Source of the DNA: CAYTKU01 sp964550845
Lineage (GTDB): Bacteria > Patescibacteriota > Patescibacteriia > Magasanikbacterales > UBA922
Assembly (NCBI GenBank): GCA_964550845.1
Contig: CAZKAD010000001.1
Span: 62,001-126,000 of the forward strand
Direction of reading: 5' to 3'
Length of the DNA stretch: 64,000 bases
A model generated the notes under the pieces. The model saw nothing but the letters and a program-made list of their open reading frames with translations, was not told the DNA's origin and ran no database searches. Positions 17,088-26,232 of the stretch are shown here, in pieces. Positions within the stretch are counted from its first letter, which is position 1. Every line of letters begins with the position of its first letter. The translations under genes were made by a program, and so were the position numbers.

Positions 17088-18878
17088 ATGGAACAAAAAT
17101 ATTCCCTTGAGGCTAAATATTCATTTGAAGGTGTTTCTCGTGATGAAATTTTGAAGGCGTACAAAGATAAGCTGGCCGAACAGCCAGCTGAATCGAAGAT
17201 ACCTCTCTTTTATCATCAATTGTACAATATCCGACAAATGCGCGAGCGAGAAAAGTCACTCTGCATCCCACTGAGTAATGATGACACTGTTCAATCGAGA
17301 GTTGGAATTTTGGGAGATCCTCCTGGAACCGGCAAGACGAAGACTGCAATTTTTGCAATCAAACAGTCTGGTCTCGATTGGCCAAAAACACCCTTCTACA
17401 CGCAAACAATCCAAGTTTGTTCAAATATTGATGGCAACATCCGCATTGAACGAAAAGAAAGTTTCATTCGAACTCAGACGACCTGTATTATTACCAATGC
17501 GAGTATTTTGAATCAGTGGTTGGAAGAGTTGGTTCTTGCGAATATCTCTTACAAAGCGATTCGCAATCATGCTGATTTTCAAACAGATGAAGTGTTTCGA
17601 TATGAAGTGGTTGTCTGCGTTGATACGATGTATAACGATTTTGCTGCAAAGTTTCACACTCATGCTTTCAAAGCAATGTACTTCGATGAAATGGATAGCA
17701 CCTATATTCCAAACATGGAAAGAATGGTGGCTGGATTTTACTGGCTCATTTCAGCAACTTTTTCAACTGTGCTTGAGAAGGTCCTTCGTTCGAGAAATCT
17801 TCATTTTATGAAGCGATTGTTCAATGAAATTTTGAGCGATACTTATTCACAAGAAGATTTGCTAAATGCAATTACGATTCTCTCTCCCGAAGATCTTCGA
17901 GATTTGAATCCATTGCCAGATTGTGCATACGTTTTTAACTATGAAAATGAAGGATATCATCTTACTCAAGCTCTTTATCCTTTCTTGGACAAAGAGATCA
18001 TTTCTATGATTGAAAGTGGGGATGTTTGGAATGTACCACAAAAAATTATTCGAGATACCGAACTTGAAAACTTGTATTCGGTATTGGTCGAAAAAATCGG
18101 TCAACAACTTCTTGAAACTGAAGAGAAGATGGCAAAGTATGCTGGTAAGAGCCTTGCCAAAAAGACCTACGAAGAATGGGTCAAACGAAATCAAATTGTA
18201 ATCCGAAAGAGAAATCTTCTCTCCGAACTTATCCAGAAAGCAATGGAAAAACCATGCCCGACTTGTGGTGGGATTATGATTGAACCTCAATTGGCTCTTT
18301 GTTGCTATGCCAATGTTTGCTTGAAATGTGCAAAAGGAATGCACAAAGAAGACTGTAAGATGTGCAAGAAGAAATTCGTTCCCATCCCATTTTTTGAAGC
18401 AAAAGAAGATAAAGAAAAATATTGCCCATGTCAAGAAGGTGTATCAGAGGATGCAAATCTATCGACCAATATTCACCAACCGAAAACCAAGTTGGATCAG
18501 GTTCGAGAAATCTTAAAGCAAGGACAGAAAATTTTAATTTTTGCTTCCTCCAATGGATCGTTTGAAACTTTGACCAAGACGATTGTAGAGATTGGAAAGA
18601 AATCTCTTCTCTTCACTGGATCAAATGCAACTCGTGAAAAGTTACTCTCACAATTTAAATCTGGTAAAGTCGATTGTCTGATCATGAAAGATCAGAAAAA
18701 TAGTGCTGGAATGAATCTCCAGTGTACGACAGATATTATCATTTGGAATTACATGCCACCAGCGTTTGAAAGACAAGCTATCGGTCGAGCTGTTCGACCT
18801 GGTCTTGATCATGATGTCAAAATTCACCGATTCAGTCTCCAAGTCAAGTTCTTTAACGAGTCCCTTGAGGACGTTTAA
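17088..18878 (+). CDS. SNF2-like helicase/ATPase with inserted RING-type zinc domain
   Basis: 596-aa superfamily 2 ATPase. Walker A is GDPPGTGKTKTA (near residue 80), Walker B is MYFDEMDST (DEMD variant, near 200), motif III is WLISATF. Between the RecA lobes lies a cysteine cluster CPTCGG...CCYANVCLKCAKGMH...CKMCKKK (residues about 390-450), a RING-like arrangement as in RAD5/RAD16-type proteins. The second lobe has KILIFASSNGSFE, NSAGMNLQCTTDIII and QAIGRAVRPG. Likely role: DNA translocation in transcription or repair, perhaps coupled to ubiquitin. The last residues and stop lie in the palindromic repeat. Confidence 0.88.
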   Translation: MEQKYSLEAKYSFEGVSRDEILKAYKDKLAEQPAESKIPLFYHQLYNIRQMREREKSLCIPLSNDDTVQSRVGILGDPPGTGKTKTAIFAIKQSGLDWPKTPFYTQTIQVCSNIDGNIRIERKESFIRTQTTCIITNASILNQWLEELVLANISYKAIRNHADFQTDEVFRYEVVVCVDTMYNDFAAKFHTHAFKAMYFDEMDSTYIPNMERMVAGFYWLISATFSTVLEKVLRSRNLHFMKRLFNEILSDTYSQEDLLNAITILSPEDLRDLNPLPDCAYVFNYENEGYHLTQALYPFLDKEIISMIESGDVWNVPQKIIRDTELENLYSVLVEKIGQQLLETEEKMAKYAGKSLAKKTYEEWVKRNQIVIRKRNLLSELIQKAMEKPCPTCGGIMIEPQLALCCYANVCLKCAKGMHKEDCKMCKKKFVPIPFFEAKEDKEKYCPCQEGVSEDANLSTNIHQPKTKLDQVREILKQGQKILIFASSNGSFETLTKTIVEIGKKSLLFTGSNATREKLLSQFKSGKVDCLIMKDQKNSAGMNLQCTTDIIIWNYMPPAFERQAIGRAVRPGLDHDVKIHRFSLQVKFFNESLEDV

Positions 18879-18920
18879 CGAGTCCCTTGAGGACGTTTAA
18901 CGAGTCCCTCGAGGACGTAG
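18843..18920. repeat. tandem palindromic elements (3 copies)
   Basis: TTTAACGAGTCCCTTGAGGACG repeated three times with 22-bp spacing. The first copy encodes the C-terminal FNESLEDV of the helicase and supplies its stop codon. Confidence 0.85.
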
Positions 18921-18930
18921 AAAGAAACTC

Positions 18931-18956
18931 AATAAATTCTCCTCGGAGAATTTATT
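18931..18956. terminator. shared convergent 3' hairpin
   Basis: AATAAATTCTCC-TC-GGAGAATTTATT, a 12-bp perfect stem between the helicase and the convergent 1089-aa gene. Confidence 0.75.
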
Positions 18957-18963
18957 ATTCTTA

Positions 18964-21900
18964 TTATCCAAGAATTGCATTATAATACAACACATTATCT
19001 TGTTTCCAGACAAGGATGTTCGGCTTACCTTCAGAAAGCAGTTCAAGTTTATCAGGATTGATAAATACCATAATCACAATTGGCGCTTGGTCGTCCTTCC
19101 ATTGTCGATAAATTGCAATCGCATTTTCATAAGAGTATGCTGGCTGACAGAGAAATTTACCCACATTTGTTTCAAGAAGATACACACCTCCGAGATATTT
19201 TGGAAAGTTAGACATCTTAATTTTTGATGACTCCGAATCGGACCAGTCAAGTAGCTCGGAACCATCTGAAAAAAGAACCGCATTAACATCAACGTTTGTT
19301 TTCAAAAAGTCCGATTTTTCAAGGAAAAAATTCTTAAAGAAGACTTGGTGTCTGTAATTAATCACATTCGACATATTTCGAAGCATGCACAAATAGAGAT
19401 GGTAGCGAATACCAGGAATTAAGTTTTCAGAATTCAAGATAAGTTTTCCATCTTTTAGCCAAGAAGATTTCTCAAACTTTCTCTGGAGTGGAGGGTAAGT
19501 AAAAGGAAGTTTCTCAGGGATGATAATCTTCTCGGCGAAAAATCGATCAAGAGCTTTTTCATCATATGACAACTTCTGTTCAAAACAAAACTTGCTAAAA
19601 GTGTATAAAGCGTGTTCAGAGAGAAGTCTTGCTGTTCTCTTTGCTTGAATAGTTGACATATAATTACTTCGTTGATCAATCTTAATTGGAAAGTAATAAA
19701 TATAACCTTCCTTTGTTTCGATGTAAATATAGCCATTTTCTTCGCGAAGAATTTTCCATCCTTTTTCCGAGATATATTCTCGGATCAATTCAATTTCATT
19801 ATTTGAATATGAAGTTAATCTGGGAACATGGAGAATAGGCATTGGCCCGCAGAGCATGTTAATTTTTTTATTCTTATATTGAATCTGCACTCCTCTCATC
19901 TTTCCAAAATCATCAATGAACTGGCCAATAATTCCAGATGGAAGTTGATCTTCACTTGAAGGCAATTTGTAGGGATTATCAATCAAATGGAAAGAGACAA
20001 TCTTTCGTTGGGCATTTTCGAGAATTGCTGTAATTTCCTTTGAAAATAAAGCCATCTGGGAAGATTTATCTCCAGCAACAATCAATTCGCATTGGGGATA
20101 TTCGGCCACATCAGATTCAGTGCCTGAATGTTCAAGAATTACCACAGCAGGTTTGGTTTTTGGAAATGATGTATAGAAGTGTTCGTAATAAGGTAGAACA
20201 AGCTTAGCTTCGTTTCCTTCACGAGTAAAGATAAAAATCGAACAATCGAACAATTCTTCGGCCGAACGGAGATATTTTCTTGGATCAAGATAAGTTTTCG
20301 AATCAATCTCTTGTTGTAATTCTGGAATAGTCTGTCGAAAATTTGACTGACGATCAAACAATAAAATTTGATCAGTTAACATTGATCGAGAAAAATTCTT
20401 TTGTGTCGCCTTTGCCACAGCATGGAAAAAGACATGATGAGAACGTGTTACTCCTTTACGGAAAAACGATATCTCAACTGGAATAGTCAGCTTGAAGAAA
20501 TTTGCAATTTCATTCGGTAGATATCCAAGCTCATTTTCAAGTAAAATTTTCGGTGTCTTCAAAATGTGTGTAAATACTTTCTCATCTTCACGAGTGATAT
20601 TTTGATAGTATGCAATCATATTCTTTTTTCCAATCTGAGAAGTTTTGTAACAACAAGGTAAATAAGGAAAATCATTCGAGTTGGCAAGATTACTCTTTTT
20701 CAACCCTGGATAGCCTTCTTCACAAACGAACCAATTTTGAGGCCCTTCTTCTTTTGACTTTGGAAATAAGATTGCTTCTCTATACGTTGGATGTCCGACA
20801 ATATAGCTGCCTTGATATGGCTCAGGTGGTAAATCTTTAAGTAGAATAGGTGGATGTTGACAGCTACGAGGATATCCAGATTGGAAAATTGAAGGTAATA
20901 AATCTTGTAGACGATTTCCACCAACTTTAACAGTATCAAGTTCCTTTTTGAATTCGAATGATTCTGGAAGATATTTCTGATAAAATGCAACCATCCCTGG
21001 CTCTTCTTGATTGTAGATAGTAAACATTTTACCAATAAATCTCATCAGATCTTCTGCGATTTTTTGATTTGGCGCATGATTAACTCTTACCTTAACATAA
21101 ATCGAATTGACTGGAAAATTGAGCTGATCTTTTTGGAAATCTTTCGCATCTGAAATACCCTCAATCATACTGACGGTAATTTTCTGAGGTAAATTTAAAG
21201 GATGGTAGAAAAAACTCAGTCCAGTACGGAATCTTCCAAGTCTTGCCGATTCATCTGAATAACACATACTCGACAAAAGAGGATTGTTCATAATCAAATC
21301 ACGGAACAAGACTGAAGAAAATCTTTGTGATGGAACATAGAATACAGAGTTGAGACTTTTCTCTTTGATTTGTTTAAAGTCGGGAGGAGTTAAATTGAAA
21401 CATTCAAAAATTCGCTTGATCAAGAATTGGCTATTTGATTGAGCTTCAATTGGAGTCTCTAAAGAGATTTTGTAAACTCCATCCTCAATGTTAATAATAC
21501 CTTCTGAATAATGTTTATCGTAATCATTTCCACTTTCTGTGTGACGTATGAAAAATCTTAACATATCAGGTAAACTCCCAGTCCATTCTTCCGGAATATT
21601 TTTTAGACTTTGATGAGCCTTATGGAAATTTTGAATATTCAAGTAGGGGATAAAATTGGATACTTTACAGAGATCAAAAAGTTCCATCAGATCATAGTCT
21701 GTCGAAAATGGAACTTCAACAGTAATTTTAGTGATTGCGAATCGAGTGGTGATGACTGATTTCATTTGATTGAAATCATCAAACTTTGCTTCTAATATTG
21801 ACTGTTCTTGAAGAAAAGAAGTAATTTCATTCTTAATTGGTTTTCCTTCACGGAGAAATTCTTCAATCGAATAATTTCCTAGCAAGTCAGCGTATACAAT

Positions 21901-22233
21901 ATTAATTACATCTTCAAAATCTCTTTCAAATCCTCCTTTGAGTGAAATCAGTCGGAGCCATTCACGAAAAATTTCTTCTCTTGAATAACCAAGCTGAACC
22001 CGTAATGAACTTGGAAGTGTATCATAAAATGCGAACTTTGATGTTTCAACTCCTTGAAGAATTGATTGATAAAAGTCGACTGCATTAATATCGGTTTTCT
22101 CGTCAAGTTCCAGCCCAGATGGAAATAAGAGTAGTTTTGGATGAGTCTTGAGTCGAAGGGCAATTCGAGCAAGAATCATTTCCTTGGTATCATCTGCTCG
22201 AAGCTGAAATGGTTGACCATTCAAAAGGACCAT
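18964..22233 (-). CDS. large conserved-looking viral protein, 1089 aa, function uncertain
   Basis: No catalytic motif recognised. Notable are a Cys pair in DFPYLPCCYKTSQIGKKN near the middle, followed by LGYLPNEIANFF and FFRKGVTRSHHVFFHAV. These recall large giant-virus proteins that I loosely associate with early-transcription-factor large subunits (poxvirus A7/ASFV G1340L type), but that is memory-based and weak. The start at 22233 is chosen because AAATTGATTTATC lies about 45 nt upstream on the minus strand and a hairpin sits beyond; methionines at 22281 and earlier would lie inside the hairpin. Confidence 0.75.
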   Translation of the reverse strand: MVLLNGQPFQLRADDTKEMILARIALRLKTHPKLLLFPSGLELDEKTDINAVDFYQSILQGVETSKFAFYDTLPSSLRVQLGYSREEIFREWLRLISLKGGFERDFEDVINIVYADLLGNYSIEEFLREGKPIKNEITSFLQEQSILEAKFDDFNQMKSVITTRFAITKITVEVPFSTDYDLMELFDLCKVSNFIPYLNIQNFHKAHQSLKNIPEEWTGSLPDMLRFFIRHTESGNDYDKHYSEGIINIEDGVYKISLETPIEAQSNSQFLIKRIFECFNLTPPDFKQIKEKSLNSVFYVPSQRFSSVLFRDLIMNNPLLSSMCYSDESARLGRFRTGLSFFYHPLNLPQKITVSMIEGISDAKDFQKDQLNFPVNSIYVKVRVNHAPNQKIAEDLMRFIGKMFTIYNQEEPGMVAFYQKYLPESFEFKKELDTVKVGGNRLQDLLPSIFQSGYPRSCQHPPILLKDLPPEPYQGSYIVGHPTYREAILFPKSKEEGPQNWFVCEEGYPGLKKSNLANSNDFPYLPCCYKTSQIGKKNMIAYYQNITREDEKVFTHILKTPKILLENELGYLPNEIANFFKLTIPVEISFFRKGVTRSHHVFFHAVAKATQKNFSRSMLTDQILLFDRQSNFRQTIPELQQEIDSKTYLDPRKYLRSAEELFDCSIFIFTREGNEAKLVLPYYEHFYTSFPKTKPAVVILEHSGTESDVAEYPQCELIVAGDKSSQMALFSKEITAILENAQRKIVSFHLIDNPYKLPSSEDQLPSGIIGQFIDDFGKMRGVQIQYKNKKINMLCGPMPILHVPRLTSYSNNEIELIREYISEKGWKILREENGYIYIETKEGYIYYFPIKIDQRSNYMSTIQAKRTARLLSEHALYTFSKFCFEQKLSYDEKALDRFFAEKIIIPEKLPFTYPPLQRKFEKSSWLKDGKLILNSENLIPGIRYHLYLCMLRNMSNVINYRHQVFFKNFFLEKSDFLKTNVDVNAVLFSDGSELLDWSDSESSKIKMSNFPKYLGGVYLLETNVGKFLCQPAYSYENAIAIYRQWKDDQAPIVIMVFINPDKLELLSEGKPNILVWKQDNVLYYNAILG

Positions 22234-22279
22234 TTGACTTTTTGTGGAAGGAAAAAAGAGAAAAAGATAAATCAATTTC

Positions 22280-22297
22280 ATTCTTCGAGAAGAATCA
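22280..22297 (-). terminator. 3' hairpin
   Basis: ATTCTTC-GA-GAAGAAT stem between the end of the 263-aa gene (22317) and the start of the 1089-aa gene. Confidence 0.6.
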
Positions 22298-22316
22298 AAA
22301 AGTGGAATTATTTCGC

Positions 22317-23108
22317 TCAAACCAATTCTGGTTGTGAAAAAGACCAAATTAAACCGAGCAATCTTGGATCATATAGATCAGTTAACAAAAAATTGTACCA
22401 CGGCGAAGCTGGTTTCAAACCATAAAAAATAAGAATTAAGAAAGTCTGGGAAAGCTCATACACGCCGTAATTCCGAATTGGTATCAACAAATTTGGCGCT
22501 GGATTTTTTCTATGAATTAAAAAGTAGAATAGATGACGTAAAGTTTTATATCTTCTTTCATATCGTTTACACTTTAGACAAGAATAATTCCATTGTATGA
22601 GTGTATATATAACGGTTTTAACATTATACTTTGTAGATGAATTAAAAAAGTTAAATAATTGGCAATATCCATTAATATGATAAAAATTAACTTTACATTG
22701 ATCAAGTGGGATTCGATTAATAACACAATGTACCTGGAAATTTCCCTCGGCTTGAGTAAAATGATTTATTGGAACTTGATCCAAGACCTGTAATCGATGA
22801 TAGATTTTTCGAGGTGTATTCAAATTGATTGTAAATTTGTGATGGTTTGCGATAAGTTGCAATTTTTTTGCAATCTCCCGTTCAAGTTGAATAAGTTTTC
22901 GAGACGGAGCAGTCGGTAATCGAATATATATGCTACATACTTTTGGTTTGACATTGCTAATAAAAGTATTAAACGGAGAAGATGGTACAAAACCTTCATA
23001 ATCATAAAAAATATTTATTACAAGTGGCATATAGGGATCAAATTTTCTTTCATCAATTTGAGGGACAAAAAGATTCCATTTCGAAATTAATTCATCATCG
23101 TCGTTCAT
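22317..23108 (-). CDS. LYDPR-family paralogue (subgroup E)
   Basis: Unknown function, 263 aa. C-terminus WYNFLLTDLYDPRLLGLIWSF places it in the family, but the rest is diverged and basic, with a CLKCKRYERRYK stretch. The ATG at 23108 is preferred over the one at 23162, which would overlap the upstream gene and its hairpin. Confidence 0.7.
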   Translation of the reverse strand: MNDDDELISKWNLFVPQIDERKFDPYMPLVINIFYDYEGFVPSSPFNTFISNVKPKVCSIYIRLPTAPSRKLIQLEREIAKKLQLIANHHKFTINLNTPRKIYHRLQVLDQVPINHFTQAEGNFQVHCVINRIPLDQCKVNFYHINGYCQLFNFFNSSTKYNVKTVIYTLIQWNYSCLKCKRYERRYKTLRHLFYFLIHRKNPAPNLLIPIRNYGVYELSQTFLILIFYGLKPASPWYNFLLTDLYDPRLLGLIWSFSQPELV

Positions 23109-23123
23109 AACGAATATATTTCT

Positions 23124-23148
23124 ATCTCTTCGATTAAATGAGAGATCA
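23124..23148 (-). terminator. 3' hairpin
   Basis: ATCTCT...AGAGAT stem with a longer loop between the 174-aa gene end (23152) and the next minus-strand start (23108). Confidence 0.5.
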
Positions 23149-23151
23149 TTT

Positions 23152-23676
23152 TTATTGCTCAAGTTTAAGAGTGAGAAGTTGAGGCAATTGAACTAACGCA
23201 GTCCATGAATAACTTTGTTGACAATGAATGGTTCGTTGACGTTGTTTCATCTTTTGATCCCGCGCAATAATTAATTCAGCCCATTCTTGGGTAATATTCA
23301 TATCTTCAATTAAATCAAAGGTTGGAATCAGACCCAAATGAGTGATCATTTTCTTCGGTTTTGAAAATCGAATGAATAACGTCCAATGATTTTTGACGTC
23401 GTTCATCGTAGTGATCATTTCAGCCATTCTAACTTCCGGTATCCAAAAAGCTCCTTGACCTTTCTTTACTTCAATTGAGAGAGATTTGTATTTGACATCA
23501 TGATAACGACTCTCTTCGAGAATAACTTCAGATGAAAGATGATCAACAAATTCTTTTTCATACGAAGCTTTCTTCAAAATGAAAGGAGTTTCTCTTTGAT
23601 AGAACGATCTCGAACAAAGATTAATAAATTCAATCGCTTCAAGCTGATTCATTTCTTGATCGAGAAATGAATTCAT
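23152..23676 (-). CDS. hypothetical protein, 174 aa
   Basis: Not recognised. Mixed alpha/beta character with aromatic patches (WTLFIRFSKPKKM, EWAELIIARDQKMKQRQR). No LYDPR motif, although it sits inside the paralogue island. It shares a 69-bp divergent promoter region with the plus-strand gene at 23746. Confidence 0.65.
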   Translation of the reverse strand: MNSFLDQEMNQLEAIEFINLCSRSFYQRETPFILKKASYEKEFVDHLSSEVILEESRYHDVKYKSLSIEVKKGQGAFWIPEVRMAEMITTMNDVKNHWTLFIRFSKPKKMITHLGLIPTFDLIEDMNITQEWAELIIARDQKMKQRQRTIHCQQSYSWTALVQLPQLLTLKLEQ

Positions 23677-23690
23677 TGTTCAGTTTATTT

Positions 23691-23705
23691 GAAAAATGAT
23701 TTTTC
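23691..23705. promoter_or_regulatory. near-symmetric promoter motif in divergent gap
   Basis: GAAAAATGATTTTTC is almost its own reverse complement and lies between genes starting at 23676 (-) and 23746 (+). One motif may drive both directions. Confidence 0.5.
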
Positions 23706-23745
23706 ATTGTATATTTCTGTTTATAAACAAAAGATATAATATACA

Positions 23746-24696
23746 ATGGTTTTGTCAGATCTTGAAAAAGGTGTGATCATTCAACCATATTGGTATAGAG
23801 AATCTCTCTTGAAAAATATTTCAGAGATCTTTGAAATATTCAGTTCACTAAGCAAGGATCGATTCTCACCACGAATCGAGAAGAATCTCTTTTCAAGTCC
23901 CGAAGGGACGGTTTCAAAACAAAATATTGACATTCAAAGATGGAATTTCTTCAAAGAGCCAAAACAAGTCAACATTGGGATTGTCACGAAAGATGTTCTT
24001 GATCATGTCCCACAAAAGTTTTTTGCTGCTCTCCGTGTAGCTGTATTTATCAATAAGGTTGATATCACTATTTTTATCAATCAATACATTTCGGATAATC
24101 ATCTTCGAAAACTTATCGCTATTTCAAAGCGACCTCAACATGGAAGACTTGTCTACAACGGCTTGCACACTTTTTGTGTTGGAGATGAAAAATTCCTTCT
24201 TCCAGATTTACAAATTGAATGTAAACATTTTTTCGACTTTAGAGATATGGACACTTTTTCGTTGCCAATCAATAGTATCTCCGAAGTCGATTTATATACT
24301 TTTGTCAGCATCAATGATACAAAATTGCTTGCTCTTGTTAAGTCTCAGCACAAAATTAAAAGATTGTGTGTAGTCTTTCCAAGGTCTTTAGATAAGTTAT
24401 CTCAACTTATTCCAGAGTTAGTTCTTTCAGATGAACCAAATGTGCATCTTCTTCGAGATCACTGCGAAGGATACTTCCAACCAAATCAATGTCCAAATCG
24501 AAAGAGAAAGTGTCATGAAGGAAAATGCCTACAAGTACAAAAGTGTTCGAAGCAAGACCTTGATGATATGTATTCGACATATAAACTTGTTCATCTGGTT
24601 GCATCTAGTTTTTTACCAGATAATAATCTTTGGTACAATTTTGTACACGAACATTCACTTGGTTGTCAATCCTTGCAATTGATGATGACATTTTAA
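23746..24696 (+). CDS. LYDPR-family paralogue (subgroup D) with degenerate motif
   Basis: Unknown function, 316 aa. Homologous along its length to the next gene (LLKNISEIFEIF, SKDRFSPRIE, LVYNGLHTFCVG). At the C-terminus the family motif is replaced: WYNFVHEHSLGCQSLQLMMTF aligns without gaps to the neighbour's WCDFLRQDLYDPRLLMLIMRF, but YDPR has become LGCQ. A Cys/Lys-rich insertion (CPNRKRKCHEGKCLQVQKC) precedes it. Residues SPEGTVSK near 49 are encoded by a palindromic-element copy (about 23891-23920). Confidence 0.75.
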   Translation: MVLSDLEKGVIIQPYWYRESLLKNISEIFEIFSSLSKDRFSPRIEKNLFSSPEGTVSKQNIDIQRWNFFKEPKQVNIGIVTKDVLDHVPQKFFAALRVAVFINKVDITIFINQYISDNHLRKLIAISKRPQHGRLVYNGLHTFCVGDEKFLLPDLQIECKHFFDFRDMDTFSLPINSISEVDLYTFVSINDTKLLALVKSQHKIKRLCVVFPRSLDKLSQLIPELVLSDEPNVHLLRDHCEGYFQPNQCPNRKRKCHEGKCLQVQKCSKQDLDDMYSTYKLVHLVASSFLPDNNLWYNFVHEHSLGCQSLQLMMTF

Positions 24697-24706
24697 AAGT
24701 TTATAA

Positions 24707-24730
24707 TTTTTATCTTTTCGAAGATAAAAA
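24707..24730 (+). terminator. 3' hairpin
   Basis: TTTTTATCTT-TTCG-AAGATAAAAA, 10-bp perfect stem 10 nt after the stop at 24696. Confidence 0.7.
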
Positions 24731-24820
24731 ATAAAACGTTTGTTTGTGGAAAAAATGAATTTTTGTTAGTAATTTATCAGTCCAATCAATTAAAACTCAA
24801 AAAGTTCAAAACATTCAACA

Positions 24821-25816
24821 ATGTTCAATCTCACAGATATTGAACAGGGATTTTTACATAGACCGAGAACATATTACAAAGAAAATCTTCTCAAGAATAT
24901 TTCGCAGATTTATGAAATTTTCGCAACACTTAAGAAGGATCGTTTATCACCGAAGATCGAAGAGCTTATTTTTGAAGATGTAAAAGACAACCATTCGAAA
25001 GCTCAATTCTATAAGCGTAGAAAGGAGGTTATTGTTGCGATAGTTTATTTCGATCTTCCATTTGTACCACCTTTATATACCGGTGCTGTTCACAGTGCAT
25101 TATTTGGTAACAAAGTAGATATCTCAATATTTATCTCACAAAGTACAGACGCCGAGATTCGAAAACTTTGTTCAATTGTACAAAAGCCTCATAATGGTAC
25201 GCTCGTTTATCGAGGACTACATTCCTTTTATGCAAGAACACGTCATTTTGATAATCTAGGACTGCAGATTAATTGCGAAAGATTTCTCGATTATCGATCT
25301 GTATTAGATTTTGACAAACAATATTTCTTAAATCTAGCACTAAAAGTCAAAAAATACAGGTTTGTACTTTTACATGGATCAACATTAAAAAAATTAATTC
25401 AATATCAGAAGCCATTAAAGATTCAAAAAATTGAAATTGAGACTGTTGAATCTGCCGAATTTCTTGCAAATTTTATTCCAGATTTTATGATGTTTGATGG
25501 ACCAAATATTCACTTGCTTCATCAACATTATCAGGAATATTGCCAAAATAGACTTGGTGCTGATATGAGTGTGCAAAAGATGTATTCTATCCAAGATTTT
25601 GTTCACTTAATTTCAACTGCATTCCGTCAACGGGGAATTTGGTGTGATTTTTTGCGTCAAGATTTATATGATCCGAGACTTTTGATGCTGATTATGAGAT
25701 TTACAATGGTACCTTCAGTGGGAGATAGATTGACTTTTTTACCTTCTAATATATACTCCATTTCATCAGCACAAATGGTACACATCGTTCAAAGAAGAAA
25801 TGTAAATGAGAATTAA
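24821..25816 (+). CDS. LYDPR-family paralogue (subgroup D)
   Basis: Unknown function, 331 aa. Intact family C-terminus DLYDPRLLMLIMRF, followed by about 40 further residues. N-terminal LLKNISQIYEIFATLKKDRLSPKIE matches the preceding gene. AAAAAATGAATTTTTG about 56 nt upstream is the probable promoter. Confidence 0.8.
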   Translation: MFNLTDIEQGFLHRPRTYYKENLLKNISQIYEIFATLKKDRLSPKIEELIFEDVKDNHSKAQFYKRRKEVIVAIVYFDLPFVPPLYTGAVHSALFGNKVDISIFISQSTDAEIRKLCSIVQKPHNGTLVYRGLHSFYARTRHFDNLGLQINCERFLDYRSVLDFDKQYFLNLALKVKKYRFVLLHGSTLKKLIQYQKPLKIQKIEIETVESAEFLANFIPDFMMFDGPNIHLLHQHYQEYCQNRLGADMSVQKMYSIQDFVHLISTAFRQRGIWCDFLRQDLYDPRLLMLIMRFTMVPSVGDRLTFLPSNIYSISSAQMVHIVQRRNVNEN

Positions 25817-25817
25817 T

Positions 25818-25843
25818 TTTTTACTTCTTTTGAGAAGTAAAAA
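25818..25843 (+). terminator. 3' hairpin overlapping next promoter
   Basis: TTTTTACTTCT-TTTG-AGAAGTAAAAA, 11-bp stem. Its 3' arm runs into AAAAATGATTTTTAC (25839-25853), the promoter-like motif of the next gene. Confidence 0.7.
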
Positions 25844-25853
25844 TGATTTTTAC
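25839..25853 (+). promoter_or_regulatory. AAAAATGATTTTTAC promoter-like motif
   Basis: 33 nt upstream of the 73-aa gene's ATG; a clean instance of the recurring motif. Confidence 0.5.
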
Positions 25854-25885
25854 TTCTTAGAAAGTTCTTTTTGTAAAGCTTAATT

Positions 25886-26107
25886 ATGGAGACTAAAATG
25901 GAGTACAATGAAACAGCGGGTTATTCAAATTTCGATCGATTATCTGAGACATGTAATTCATCGGGAAAGAGCTTTATCGTGTCGAATTTGAACAATAAAC
26001 TGGTGGGTTTCCGTTTTTGCAAGCATCGATATCTCACGCTCCGGAAAAGAGATACATCGATAGCTGATACTGCCCCAATATACGAATTAGGCAAACTTCC
26101 TATCTAA
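25886..26107 (+). CDS. small hypothetical protein, 73 aa
   Basis: Not recognised. Accepted because a promoter-like motif lies 33 nt upstream and hairpin-like sequence follows; composition is ordinary for the genome. Contains FRFCKHRYLTLRKRD, weakly basic. A second ATG four codons downstream is possible. Confidence 0.5.
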   Translation: METKMEYNETAGYSNFDRLSETCNSSGKSFIVSNLNNKLVGFRFCKHRYLTLRKRDTSIADTAPIYELGKLPI

Positions 26108-26232
26108 CTTTTATCAATTGATAAAATTATTGTAGAATTTAATCCTTTCGAGGATATTATTTTCCTTGAAGAAAATTGATTCTTTGTTTGAACATCTTCA
26201 ATCAAAAGTAAAAATAAAAGAAAAAAAGAACA

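Noticed and set aside
17862..18434. 190-aa open frame on the minus strand inside the helicase gene
   Set aside because: Antisense shadow of a strongly supported gene; hydrophobic, cysteine-rich odd composition and no promoter or hairpin of its own.
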